In this document: positions 1 to 8,022 of the stretch, piece by piece
Numbering within the stretch: the stretch's first letter is position 1
Layout of the letters: each line of letters begins with the position of its first letter
Source of the DNA: Piscibacillus sp052246295
GTDB taxonomy: Bacteria; Bacillota; Bacilli; Bacillales; Alkalibacillaceae
DNA: 64,000 nt
Strand: one strand, 5' to 3'
Assembly: GCA_052246295.1 (NCBI GenBank)
Contig: JBQQCO010000006.1
The notes under the pieces: generated by a model
The model's input: only the letters and a program-made list of their open reading frames with translations
Databases searched by the model: none
Told to the model about the DNA's origin: nothing
Made by a program: the position numbers and the translations under genes

Positions 1-863
1 TCAGCAGAGATGAGCGCAAAGCGGCCTGCCTTGAAGTTCCCTTCTTGTGTCAGTGATAGTAAATTCCACAAGAATTTCTCATCACACTTCAACATTTCTT
101 GAAACTCCATCAAACCTCGGTTTGCTTTATTTAATTCACCATCAAAACGATATGCTCTCGGGTCTGATTCAGATCCATATTCAGCAATCGTTGCAAAGTC
201 AATGCTACCAGTTAAATCAGCAATATCTTGTGATTTTGGATCAGAAGGACTGAAGGTTCCAATACCAACTCGTTTATCTTCAGATAAGAAGACGCGTTCC
301 ACAACGACATCCTCTACCTTTCCATCATACTCCCGCTCCAACATCAGCTGACAAGACGGACATAAATTTCCTTCAATTTTAACACCATATTCTTCCTCAA
401 AATCAGCTCTAAGCTCATCCGGAATCAGATGTAACGGTTCTTCATGCATGGGACACCCTTTAATTCCATAGACAGCACCTTCTTCTGTGCGCGAATAACG
501 CTCTAGTCCCTTTTTCAACATCGTCACAATGGTCGACTTACCACCACTAACTGGACCCATCAGTAATAGGATTCTTTTTCTGACATCTAGACGCTTAGCT
601 GCTGAATGGAAATAATCTTCAACTAGCCTTTCAATTGCTCGATCTAATCCGTATAGTTCATGACTAAAAAATTTATACTCTGAAGTCCCGTCCTCACCTT
701 CTTCTACACCAGCACTTTTAATCATGTTATAAACTCGTGAATGAGCCGTTCCAGCAACATGTGGCTTCTCTTCAACAATCTTCAAATAATCTGCAAAAGT
801 ACCTTCCCAACGTAAGCTTTCCTCATGAGCACGTTGCTCAGAAATTCTTTTTAAAATATCCAT
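1..863 (-). CDS. prkA: PrkA serine protein kinase, N-terminal part (cut by window edge)
   Basis: The minus frame from an ATG at 863 (site GAGGAGG, 6 nt away) reads MDILKRISEQRAHEESLRW and stays open to base 1, so about 287 of the roughly 630 residues of the family are present. It shows the AAA-type P-loop GPVSGGKST of the PrkA AAA domain (about residues 104-112) and a Cys-rich stretch with CPMHEEP and CPSCQ. PrkA family proteins are ATP-dependent serine kinases or proteases that act during sporulation in Bacillus; in B. subtilis the gene belongs to the mother-cell sigma-E regulon. The C-terminal kinase-like domain lies outside the window. Family assignment is secure; the substrate is not known from the sequence. 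Confidence 0.93.
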   Translation of the reverse strand, partial: MDILKRISEQRAHEESLRWEGTFADYLKIVEEKPHVAGTAHSRVYNMIKSAGVEEGEDGTSEYKFFSHELYGLDRAIERLVEDYFHSAAKRLDVRKRILLLMGPVSGGKSTIVTMLKKGLERYSRTEEGAVYGIKGCPMHEEPLHLIPDELRADFEEEYGVKIEGNLCPSCQLMLEREYDGKVEDVVVERVFLSEDKRVGIGTFSPSDPKSQDIADLTGSIDFATIAEYGSESDPRAYRFDGELNKANRGLMEFQEMLKCDEKFLWNLLSLTQEGNFKAGRFALISA

Positions 864-1123
864 GGTGGCCTCCTCTCAGTTTCTTTAGGAATTTGGAATA
901 TTTAAAGGTCGGTTTAAAATTAAATATATTCCGAGCCATTCTATTTGTGAAGTCTACTATGATTAGTACAGTTTATGCGCTTGTAAAAATTTAAGACACC
1001 AAATAGGTTGTACAATATTAGAAAACTTGAACTTTTTATGTGGCATTTTAAGGAATACTTGGGAATGAAAGGGCGACAGAAGGAATCATTAAATGCAGAA
1101 ATGCTTATTAGCATAATCAAAAG
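864..1123. other. Intergenic region prkA-hemAT
   Basis: About 325 bases separate prkA from hemAT, both on the minus strand. Apart from the prkA ribosome site, a weak sigma-E-like promoter and the hemAT terminator, I see no gene, repeat or structured RNA here. Confidence 0.5.
970..998 (-). promoter_or_regulatory. Candidate sigma-E promoter of prkA
   Basis: On the minus strand CATAAACT (977-970) resembles the sigma-E -10 consensus CATACACT. TGTCTTA lies 14 nt upstream (998-992) as a weak -35. It sits about 107 bp before the prkA start. Sigma-E control of prkA is known in B. subtilis; its use here is inference from a weak motif. Confidence 0.3.
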
Positions 1124-1163
1124 AAGCCGAACATTAAGTATAGATTATACCTAACGTTCGGCT
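1124..1163 (-). terminator. Terminator after hemAT
   Basis: The inverted repeat AAGCCGAAC / GTTCGGCTT (1124-1132 and 1155-1163) lies about 25 bases past the hemAT stop and is followed on the minus strand by CTTTTG. Confidence 0.7.
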
Positions 1164-1188
1164 TTATAAAACTTTGTCTCAACCTTTA

Positions 1189-2487
1189 TTACATTACATC
1201 AATTGTCTCATTTAGTTTTTCTGCTGAAGCTGCCACTTCTTGAGACGCTTTATCGATTTCTTTAATACCACTTTGTAATTGAAGTAGTTCCTTCTCTGTC
1301 TCTTGGTTTTGAACCTTAGTATCCTTCATCGTCTTTAAAATTTGATCAAAGGATAACTCAGTATGTTTCATGTTCGTGCTTCCTTCTACAACTAATGAAT
1401 TAATTTGTTGAACTAAATTATTAACGCTATTAATGTGTCCATTCGTTTTTTTAATCAGTTCTGACACATCAGTTGTTGACTGCTTTGTTTCATCTGATAA
1501 CTTTCTAATTTCTTCGGCTACAACTGCAAACCCTTTCCCATACTCCCCTGCTCTTGCCGCTTCTATAGAAGCATTGAGAGCCAATAAGTTGGTTTGGTCT
1601 GCAATACTATTAACCATATCGATTACTTCATTAATTTGATCTGCAATTTCGTTAAGCTCAACAGAACCTTTTGATATATCTTCCATACCTTCTTCAATAC
1701 TTTTCAAATTGCGAACCTGTGTTTCTAGTTGACTTTTTCCTTCAATGGAAATTTGTTCAGAGTGTTCTGCTAGTTTAGTACCTTCTTTGGCTGTATTTAA
1801 TATTCTTGCCGTTTGATCATTTAACTCTTGAATTGCCGCACTAGTTTCTTGAGTAAATGCAGCCAGACTTTCTGACGTATCGCTGATATTTTCTACAGTA
1901 TCCTTTTTCTGTTGTTCATATTGGTCTCGAATTCGTTGGTGTTCCTTTTCATAAGCTTCAAGTACGATTTGTTGTTCAAAGTTTAGTAATCTACTAATGG
2001 CTTGTATTGCCTCAACTAATTCTTTAGAATCCTCTATATGTTGTTTAACAACATTAACAAGAGAATTTAATAGATCTTGGAAGGCAGACATATACCATTC
2101 CGTCTTCAACCCAACACGTACGTGAACGTGGGCGATTCTTAAACGTTTTTCATAATAATCCTCATCAAGTACACCTTCAAACATTTCTTTAACATGGCGT
2201 GTTAATGTCTTCTTCAACCTCTCAACACTGCTATGCTTTTCAATAATATCTAGTAAATTCGGTTGTGCTGTAATATTGTCATAAAACCTCGTAACAATGA
2301 AATCGATATTATCATCTACAATTGGTTTTAACAATTTAATTCTTTTTAGATCCTCTAAATTTAAACCTATCATATGTAATTGTTTTTCAAGCTTAGGATG
2401 ATTGGATAAATCGATCCTTACATCATTTGGTAGGTTGTTTTTGAAAAATAAATTGTTTTCTTTTGTACGTCCGAACAAATTGTTCAC
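1189..2487 (-). CDS. hemAT: Heme-based aerotactic transducer HemAT
   Basis: A soluble oxygen sensor that signals to CheA for aerotaxis. It has 432 residues, the same as B. subtilis HemAT. Residues about 20-180 form the protoglobin domain, with the likely distal Tyr69 in VTRFYDN and the proximal His122 in AHVHVRVGL, one residue off B. subtilis Tyr70 and His123. Residues about 200-432 are a methyl-accepting signalling domain whose hairpin tip reads IADQTNLLALNASIEAARAG. There are no membrane segments. The frame opens with GTG at 2487; a TTG at 2478 sits better behind GGGGTGA and may be the real start. No chemotaxis genes are adjacent. Confidence 0.95.
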   Translation of the reverse strand: MNNLFGRTKENNLFFKNNLPNDVRIDLSNHPKLEKQLHMIGLNLEDLKRIKLLKPIVDDNIDFIVTRFYDNITAQPNLLDIIEKHSSVERLKKTLTRHVKEMFEGVLDEDYYEKRLRIAHVHVRVGLKTEWYMSAFQDLLNSLVNVVKQHIEDSKELVEAIQAISRLLNFEQQIVLEAYEKEHQRIRDQYEQQKKDTVENISDTSESLAAFTQETSAAIQELNDQTARILNTAKEGTKLAEHSEQISIEGKSQLETQVRNLKSIEEGMEDISKGSVELNEIADQINEVIDMVNSIADQTNLLALNASIEAARAGEYGKGFAVVAEEIRKLSDETKQSTTDVSELIKKTNGHINSVNNLVQQINSLVVEGSTNMKHTELSFDQILKTMKDTKVQNQETEKELLQLQSGIKEIDKASQEVAASAEKLNETIDVM

Positions 2488-2612
2488 CCCAGTAATCTAA
2501 GTTATGTAATATTTACTAACGATTCATATTCTTACCTTACATATTACTATAACATTACAAAGATTACATAGAGATTATTGAATTTTTTTTAACATCAATT
2601 AAAATTTGTTTT

Positions 2613-3224
2613 TTATTGTAGGTGCTGAGGTGGTTCCTTCTTGTGGCCATGCTTACTTACTTCCTTAAAAATATTTTCTTCGTTATTTTGGCTATTTTGC
2701 TGATTAATTTGTTGTATGAGTTGTTGATTCGAACTAATTAGTTTAATTAATTGTTGAAACTCTCTCTTCGTCACTGGCTGTGCTTCTTCTTTCAACATGT
2801 ATCCAATTTGACCGTTGGGTTCAATTGTAACGTAGCTGACATCACTTAACTTCGTAACGTTTTTTTGCCTTATATTCATTTCTAATTGATCAACTGTCAT
2901 CCTAACCTTAGCCAGGTTTCTTTCATTAATTGTTCCGTTTTCAATTACTACTTTTGATTTACCAGTTATAATCTTTTCTAACCAATCAGATTTTAATTGA
3001 AGAATCTCCATGATAATTAATGTTCCAACTAATACCCCACCGATAAGAAAGGTAACGCCTAAATTCCTTCCTGAAACTTGTTGTATTAGGAGTGAACCAA
3101 TTGCAATCATAATCACTGTTTGAGCTAATGTCATTTGCGATATTGTTTTTCTGCCTCCAATACGCAATAGAGCTGTACCTACAATGACAATTTAGATTGC
3201 TTTCCAAATAAAATTCCAGTCCAT
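2613..3224 (-). pseudogene. DUF421 (YetF-like) membrane protein gene with a stop at codon 11
   Basis: DUF421 proteins are small inner-membrane proteins with an N-terminal helical part and a cytoplasmic alpha/beta domain; their role is poorly known. From an ATG at 3224, preceded by TTAGGTGGG, the frame reads MDWNFIWKAI, then TAA (3194-3192), then IVIVGTALLRIGGRKTISQM in the same frame. It continues to 2613 with the typical VTFLIGG helix and GKSKVVIENG motif. The stop therefore interrupts the first membrane helix. A TTG at 3167 could restart a 184-residue product lacking that helix, but no good ribosome site is seen. The C-terminus is Gln/Asn-rich. Either a nonsense mutation or a sequence error; I call it a probable pseudogene. 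Confidence 0.75.
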
Positions 3225-3355
3225 TAATGTCCCACCTAATAACTAATGTTATCAATAGTTTGTGCATTAATTATCAAAAATACTCTTTATACATTACAGG
3301 CGGCACTAGCTTCTTGACTTATTTCCTTACACGTTAATATTTAAATCACTCTTAA

Positions 3356-3928
3356 TCAGAATTTATTTAAAAAACTTAACCCTTCATTCGTAAATTGACT
3401 GATCATTTCAGCCATTTCTCTTGGGGTTTTGTCCATTTCATTGTCAATCCAATCTTTAATCACATTTATTGCACCACTAACCACGAAGGTGCTTAAATAT
3501 CGTGAATAGACCGAATCAACATTATGCTCCTCCATCCAATTAAACATAATAAAACGTTTGGCAATATTTATCATCTTCTTTTCAAACATTGGGTCAGCGT
3601 TATCATGCAGTAAGATTTCAAACATATATTTATTGTCAGCGATGTATTCGATTAATTTCTGAGTCATCTTTAGTGATTCTTCTTCAGTTTTTAAACTGTA
3701 GCTATTTAAATATTGAACTAGGTCCTCCGCTACTTCTTCTTCCATTTTTGCAAGTAAATCGTATTGATCTGAATAATGCGTGTAGAAGGTTGAACGATTG
3801 ATGTCTGCTAATTCACAAATCTCTTTAACTGTTACTGATGATATAGGTTTATCATTTAACAATGAGATGAGACTTTCTTTCAGCACTTTACGAGTATACT
3901 TCTTTCTTCGGTCTAATTTTTCAGACAT
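3356..3928 (-). CDS. TetR-family transcriptional regulator
   Basis: This is a 190-residue one-component repressor. An N-terminal helix-turn-helix lies at about residues 10-60 (SVTVKEICELADINRSTFYTHY) with a C-terminal all-helical ligand domain of the type seen in YhgD-like regulators. The start ATG follows AAGGAGAGAGG. It is divergent from the MMPL transporter and heptad-repeat protein genes with a 163-bp intergenic region, an arrangement typical of repressors of an efflux or envelope operon, so it most likely controls those genes and itself. The ligand is unknown. Confidence 0.88.
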   Translation of the reverse strand: MSEKLDRRKKYTRKVLKESLISLLNDKPISSVTVKEICELADINRSTFYTHYSDQYDLLAKMEEEVAEDLVQYLNSYSLKTEEESLKMTQKLIEYIADNKYMFEILLHDNADPMFEKKMINIAKRFIMFNWMEEHNVDSVYSRYLSTFVVSGAINVIKDWIDNEMDKTPREMAEMISQFTNEGLSFLNKF

Positions 3929-4019
3929 AAAATGCCTCTCTCCTTTATGACATTTCTGTTAAAACTCAACATTTTTTATTAATATGTCGGAAAACTAACA
4001 TTGTATACTAGACTGTTTG

Positions 4020-4048
4020 TTGATTATCCAACACGGTGTCCATATAAT
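4020..4048 (+). promoter_or_regulatory. Sigma-A promoter of the MMPL operon
   Basis: TTGATT (4020-4025) and TATAAT (4043-4048) are separated by exactly 17 nt, upstream of the MMPL gene and divergent from the TetR gene. A near -10 match and ideal spacing make it convincing. Confidence 0.7.
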
Positions 4049-4091
4049 AATAAAGTGTATTCTAAAGTGTTGCAAGAGAGGATGAGGACTT

Positions 4092-6146
4092 ATTGACCTG
4101 TCAGAAAAGATAATTAAACATAGAAAACTTGTTGTTATTACATTTATGATTATTACTCTTGTTAGTGCAGTAGCACAATTTGGGGTGTCAGTTAATCATA
4201 ATATGGTGGACTATTTACCAGACAACACTCCCTCCATGCAAGCCACTGACTTAATGGAGGAAGAATTCGACGAACCGATTGAAAATGCTCGCGTTATGGT
4301 TGAAGATGTTTCCATAACAGAGGCATTAACATATAAAGCTCAATTAGAAGAGATCAATGGCATTACTAATGTTACTTGGTTAGATGATGTCATAGACTTA
4401 AAAACACCGTTAGAGCTTGCTAATAAAGACACAGTTGAGTCGTACTACCAAGATGATCATGCCTTATTCTCAATAAGCATTCGTGAAGGCGACGAGGTCG
4501 AAGCGATTGATAAGATATACGAATTAATTGGAGATAGTGGTGCCATCACTGGTGATGCTCTAGATACTGCTACTTCACAAAAAATGGCGACTTCAGAGAC
4601 ACTTAATGCGGCTGCCCTTTTAGTACCAATCATCATTATCATATTGATTATCTCTACAACTTCGTGGATGGAACCTGTTTTCTTTTTAACAGCGATTGGT
4701 GTGTCAGTCCTAATCAATATGGGAACGAATATCTTCTTAGGCGAAGTATCATTTATTACTCAATCTGTTGCACCAATATTGCAGCTAGCTGTGTCATTGG
4801 ATTATGCTATTTTCTTACTGCATAGTTTTTCAGATTATCGTAAACAAGTAGAAGATCCAAAAGAAGCAATGCGACTGGCAATGAAGCAGTCATTCCCTGC
4901 GATTATAGCAAGTGCTAGTACGACTTTCTTTGGCTTCATGGCTTTAGCGTTCATGGAATTTGGCATTGGAGCAGACTTAGGTATCAACTTAGTTAAGGGG
5001 ATATTATTAAGCTTCTTAAGTGTTATGATCTTTCTACCTGCTCTAACATTAACGTTTTATAAGTGGATTGATCGAACTAAACACCGTCAGTTTATTCCTG
5101 ATTTTAAAAACGTCGGGAAACGCGTGCTAAAGGTAAGAATACCTCCCTTGTTATTAGTATTAATTATCATGGTTCCCGCATTTCTAGCGCAGAGCCAAAC
5201 TTCTTTTATTTATGGATTTGGTGAACATCCTGAATCAACTCGTGCAGGTGAGGACCAACGTGCCATTGAAGAAGAGTTCGGCAAGAATACACCTATGGTT
5301 ATACTAGTGCCTAAAGGTGATGTAGCTAAGGAAGAGGAATTGGTTCAAGATTTAGAAAGTTTACCATATGTATCAAGCATTTTTTCTTATGTGAATACAG
5401 TTAGCTCAGCTATTCCAATTAATTACTTAGAAGACTCTATGATTGAGCAGTTTTATTCAGACAATTATAGTCGTATCACCGTCTACACAAAAACAGATGC
5501 AGAAGGTGAAGCTGCATTCTCACTTGTTGAGAGTGTGAGAGAAACTACAGGTTCATATTATGATGAAGCACATTTATTAGGTAATAGTGCGACATTATAT
5601 GATATGAAAGAGGTTGTTGAACAAGATAACAAACTCGTTAACATTTTAACGGTAGCGACCATTGCAATTGTGTTACTCATAACATTTAAGTCCATTTCCA
5701 TACCTGTCGTTTTATTGTTAACGATTCAATCAGCTGTTTGGATCAACCTTTCAGTACCATACTTTAACGGGTCACCGTTAGTTTATGTTGGCTACTTAAT
5801 TATCAGCACGGTCCAATTAGCTGCGACAGTCGATTATGGAATCTTATTTACTGAATACTTTATGAAAGTACGTCAAAAAATGCCTGCTTATCAAGCAATG
5901 AAGAAAACAATTGATGATAAGACATTTGCGATCTTTATATCTGCATCAATCTTATCAAGTGTTGGGTTCATATTAGGGTTCACTTCAACTAATCCAATAG
6001 TTTCATCAATTGGTATGTTGTTAGGAAGAGGTGCTCTACTGGCATTTGTTTTAGTTGTCTTCTTCCTCCCTGCGATGTTACTAGTGTTTGATAAAATTGT
6101 TGAAAAAACAACGCTAAAATCTAATTTTTATAAAGAGAAAGGGTGA
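4092..6146 (+). CDS. MMPL/RND-superfamily membrane transporter
   Basis: A large integral membrane protein of the MMPL branch of RND transporters, which move lipids or hydrophobic compounds and often work in envelope biogenesis. Two RND halves are visible: an N-terminal helix, an extracellular loop (MVDYLPDN...), then helix bundles near AALLVPIIIIILII and, in the second half, NILTVATIAIVLLITF. The first in-frame ATG is at 4146, inside the first membrane helix. The ribosome site GAGGATGAGG (4078-4087) is instead followed by an in-frame ATT at 4092 and CTG at 4098, giving the N-terminus DLSEKIIKHRKLVV that this family usually has. I therefore place the start at 4092, with moderate confidence. 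It overlaps the next gene by one base. Confidence 0.88.
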   Translation: MDLSEKIIKHRKLVVITFMIITLVSAVAQFGVSVNHNMVDYLPDNTPSMQATDLMEEEFDEPIENARVMVEDVSITEALTYKAQLEEINGITNVTWLDDVIDLKTPLELANKDTVESYYQDDHALFSISIREGDEVEAIDKIYELIGDSGAITGDALDTATSQKMATSETLNAAALLVPIIIIILIISTTSWMEPVFFLTAIGVSVLINMGTNIFLGEVSFITQSVAPILQLAVSLDYAIFLLHSFSDYRKQVEDPKEAMRLAMKQSFPAIIASASTTFFGFMALAFMEFGIGADLGINLVKGILLSFLSVMIFLPALTLTFYKWIDRTKHRQFIPDFKNVGKRVLKVRIPPLLLVLIIMVPAFLAQSQTSFIYGFGEHPESTRAGEDQRAIEEEFGKNTPMVILVPKGDVAKEEELVQDLESLPYVSSIFSYVNTVSSAIPINYLEDSMIEQFYSDNYSRITVYTKTDAEGEAAFSLVESVRETTGSYYDEAHLLGNSATLYDMKEVVEQDNKLVNILTVATIAIVLLITFKSISIPVVLLLTIQSAVWINLSVPYFNGSPLVYVGYLIISTVQLAATVDYGILFTEYFMKVRQKMPAYQAMKKTIDDKTFAIFISASILSSVGFILGFTSTNPIVSSIGMLLGRGALLAFVLVVFFLPAMLLVFDKIVEKTTLKSNFYKEKG

Positions 6147-7963
6147 TGAGTTTGAAACGAATAATCGCGATCATCACAACAGTTTTTTTGATATTACCAA
6201 CATTTTTAGTCTCGGCAACAACTCAAAATTCAACAGATCCAGAAGTTCCTGAAGGTAAGGGAAATTTCTCCGAGAAGCATGAAGTTGTATATACCACTCT
6301 TAATGCCTTTGGTGAACAGAAAAATATGTATATCGTAAATAATTTTAATATAACAGAGCCTGGAAAAATTAAAGATTATGGCCCATATACGAAAGTGGAG
6401 AATTTATCTAACCTACATGGAATCAACATGCAGGATCAAGAGGTTGAGTTTATAGCAGATGGTGATCAATTTTATTACCAAGGAACGCTAGATGACAAAA
6501 CTTTACCATGGAGTTTTGATATAACTTACACTCTTAATGGTCGCGAGGTAACACCTGAAGAGTTAGTTGGTCAAGATGGTCAAGTGGCTATTCACATCAC
6601 TACTGAAGCTAACAACCAAGCAGATGAAATTTATTATGAAAATTACTTATTACAAATCTCATTAACTTTAGATTCAGAACGTTTTAGTAATATAAATGCA
6701 CCTGATGGTAACATCGCAACAGCTGGCAAAAACAAACAAGTGACTTTTACTGTCATGCCAGAAAAGAATGGTGACTTCACTGTTGAGGCTCAGGCTGAAG
6801 ACTTTGAAATGGAAGGTATTGAATTGAATGCTATGCCTTCTTCAATGTCAATTGATTCACCGGATGCTAATGATATGAAAGCTGAGATGAGTTCATTATC
6901 AGAAGCCACTGAAGAAGTTAATCATGGTGTTGAGGAATTGAAGAACGGGATTGCTGAGTTAAACGATGGCGTCCAGCAATTACAAAGTGGTTCTAAAGAT
7001 TACCAGGATGGTATAAATCAATTGGCTCAAGAATCATCAGAATTAATTGAAGGTTCTCAGTCTATTGACCATGCTCTAGAAGAAATTAGCAGTTCATTAA
7101 ATAGTGATTCTGGAAACATGAACGTTGGTGAACTAGAACAACTACAACAAGGACTATACCAAATTGCGGATGGCCTTAAGGAAACCGAACAAGGTTTAGA
7201 AGAATTAAATGATAACTATCAACAAGCTTATCAAGCCTTAAATGGTTCAATGGAGCAAATCCCAGAGTACAATATTAATGAAGATCAAATACAAGAACTC
7301 ATTCAAAGTGGAGCAGACCCAGAAGTCGTTAACCAATTAGCGGAAACTTATAAGGCAGCTCGTACAGCTAAAGGCATTTATCAAGAGGTGCAACAAGCAT
7401 TTGCGGCTGTTCCATCAACTTTAGACACTGTCACTAAGTCTCTTAGTGAAATGAGGGCGAATTTAACTACGATGGCAGATGAATTGGGTCAAAGTTTAGA
7501 GAATATGGATGTTGCTCAGTCCATGCAGGAGCTCCAAGAAGGCTTGAATACTTTATCTTCAAATTATAAAACTTTCCATTCAGGTTTGGTCGAATACACT
7601 GATGGCGTGTCACAACTTTCTAATTCGTATGGTGATATACACAGTGGAATGACTGAACTTTTAAATGGAACTCATGAACTTGAAGATGGTGCACAAGATT
7701 TGCACAATGGTACGTCTGAATTAGCTGATTCGACAGCTGATTTACCTGAACAAATGCAGGATGAAATAGATAATATGATTAACGAATATGACAAATCAGA
7801 TTTCGAACCTGTTTCATTCGTTTCACCTAAAAATGAAAAAGTAGAAACCGTGCAATTTGTTATTAAAACAGATAGCATCAAACAAGATGAAGAAGAAGTT
7901 GAAGAAGCAGAAAAAGAACAGGAAAAAGGCTTTTGGGAGAAGCTTTTAGATTTATTTAGATAA
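6146..7963 (+). CDS. Exported YhgE-like heptad-repeat protein
   Basis: A protein of about 605 residues with an N-terminal signal or anchor helix (MSLKRIIAIITTVFLILPTF), an extracellular beta-rich part (to about residue 230), then a long region of repeats spaced like LxxG (for example LKNGIAELNDGVQQLQSG), the repeat type known from YhgE/Pip proteins. The C-terminus is acidic and ends GFWEKLLDLFR. Unlike full YhgE proteins it lacks a C-terminal membrane bundle; the neighbouring MMPL protein may supply it. The ATG shares its A with the TGA of the transporter gene, so the two are translationally coupled. The role is probably an extracytoplasmic partner of the transporter; this is inference. Confidence 0.82.
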   Translation: MSLKRIIAIITTVFLILPTFLVSATTQNSTDPEVPEGKGNFSEKHEVVYTTLNAFGEQKNMYIVNNFNITEPGKIKDYGPYTKVENLSNLHGINMQDQEVEFIADGDQFYYQGTLDDKTLPWSFDITYTLNGREVTPEELVGQDGQVAIHITTEANNQADEIYYENYLLQISLTLDSERFSNINAPDGNIATAGKNKQVTFTVMPEKNGDFTVEAQAEDFEMEGIELNAMPSSMSIDSPDANDMKAEMSSLSEATEEVNHGVEELKNGIAELNDGVQQLQSGSKDYQDGINQLAQESSELIEGSQSIDHALEEISSSLNSDSGNMNVGELEQLQQGLYQIADGLKETEQGLEELNDNYQQAYQALNGSMEQIPEYNINEDQIQELIQSGADPEVVNQLAETYKAARTAKGIYQEVQQAFAAVPSTLDTVTKSLSEMRANLTTMADELGQSLENMDVAQSMQELQEGLNTLSSNYKTFHSGLVEYTDGVSQLSNSYGDIHSGMTELLNGTHELEDGAQDLHNGTSELADSTADLPEQMQDEIDNMINEYDKSDFEPVSFVSPKNEKVETVQFVIKTDSIKQDEEEVEEAEKEQEKGFWEKLLDLFR

Positions 7964-7971
7964 AAAATTAA

Positions 7972-8012
7972 GACCTCAATAGACTTGTCTTTGTCTATTG
8001 AGGTCTTTTCTA
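7972..8012 (+). terminator. Terminator after the MMPL operon
   Basis: A perfect 13-bp inverted repeat GACCTCAATAGAC / GTCTATTGAGGTC (7972-7984, 7993-8005) is followed by TTTTCTATT. It lies between convergent genes and may also serve the minus-strand transporter gene. Confidence 0.9.
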
Positions 8013-8022
8013 TTCTAAGATT

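Noticed and set aside
3192..3194. TAA in DUF421 as a recoding event
   Set aside because: No recoding of TAA in bacteria of this group is known and no downstream structure stands out; a nonsense mutation is simpler.
2986..3267. 93-codon frame at the start of the DUF421 gene
   Set aside because: It is out of frame with the DUF421 homology, which reads through the TAA at 3194-3192 in another frame.
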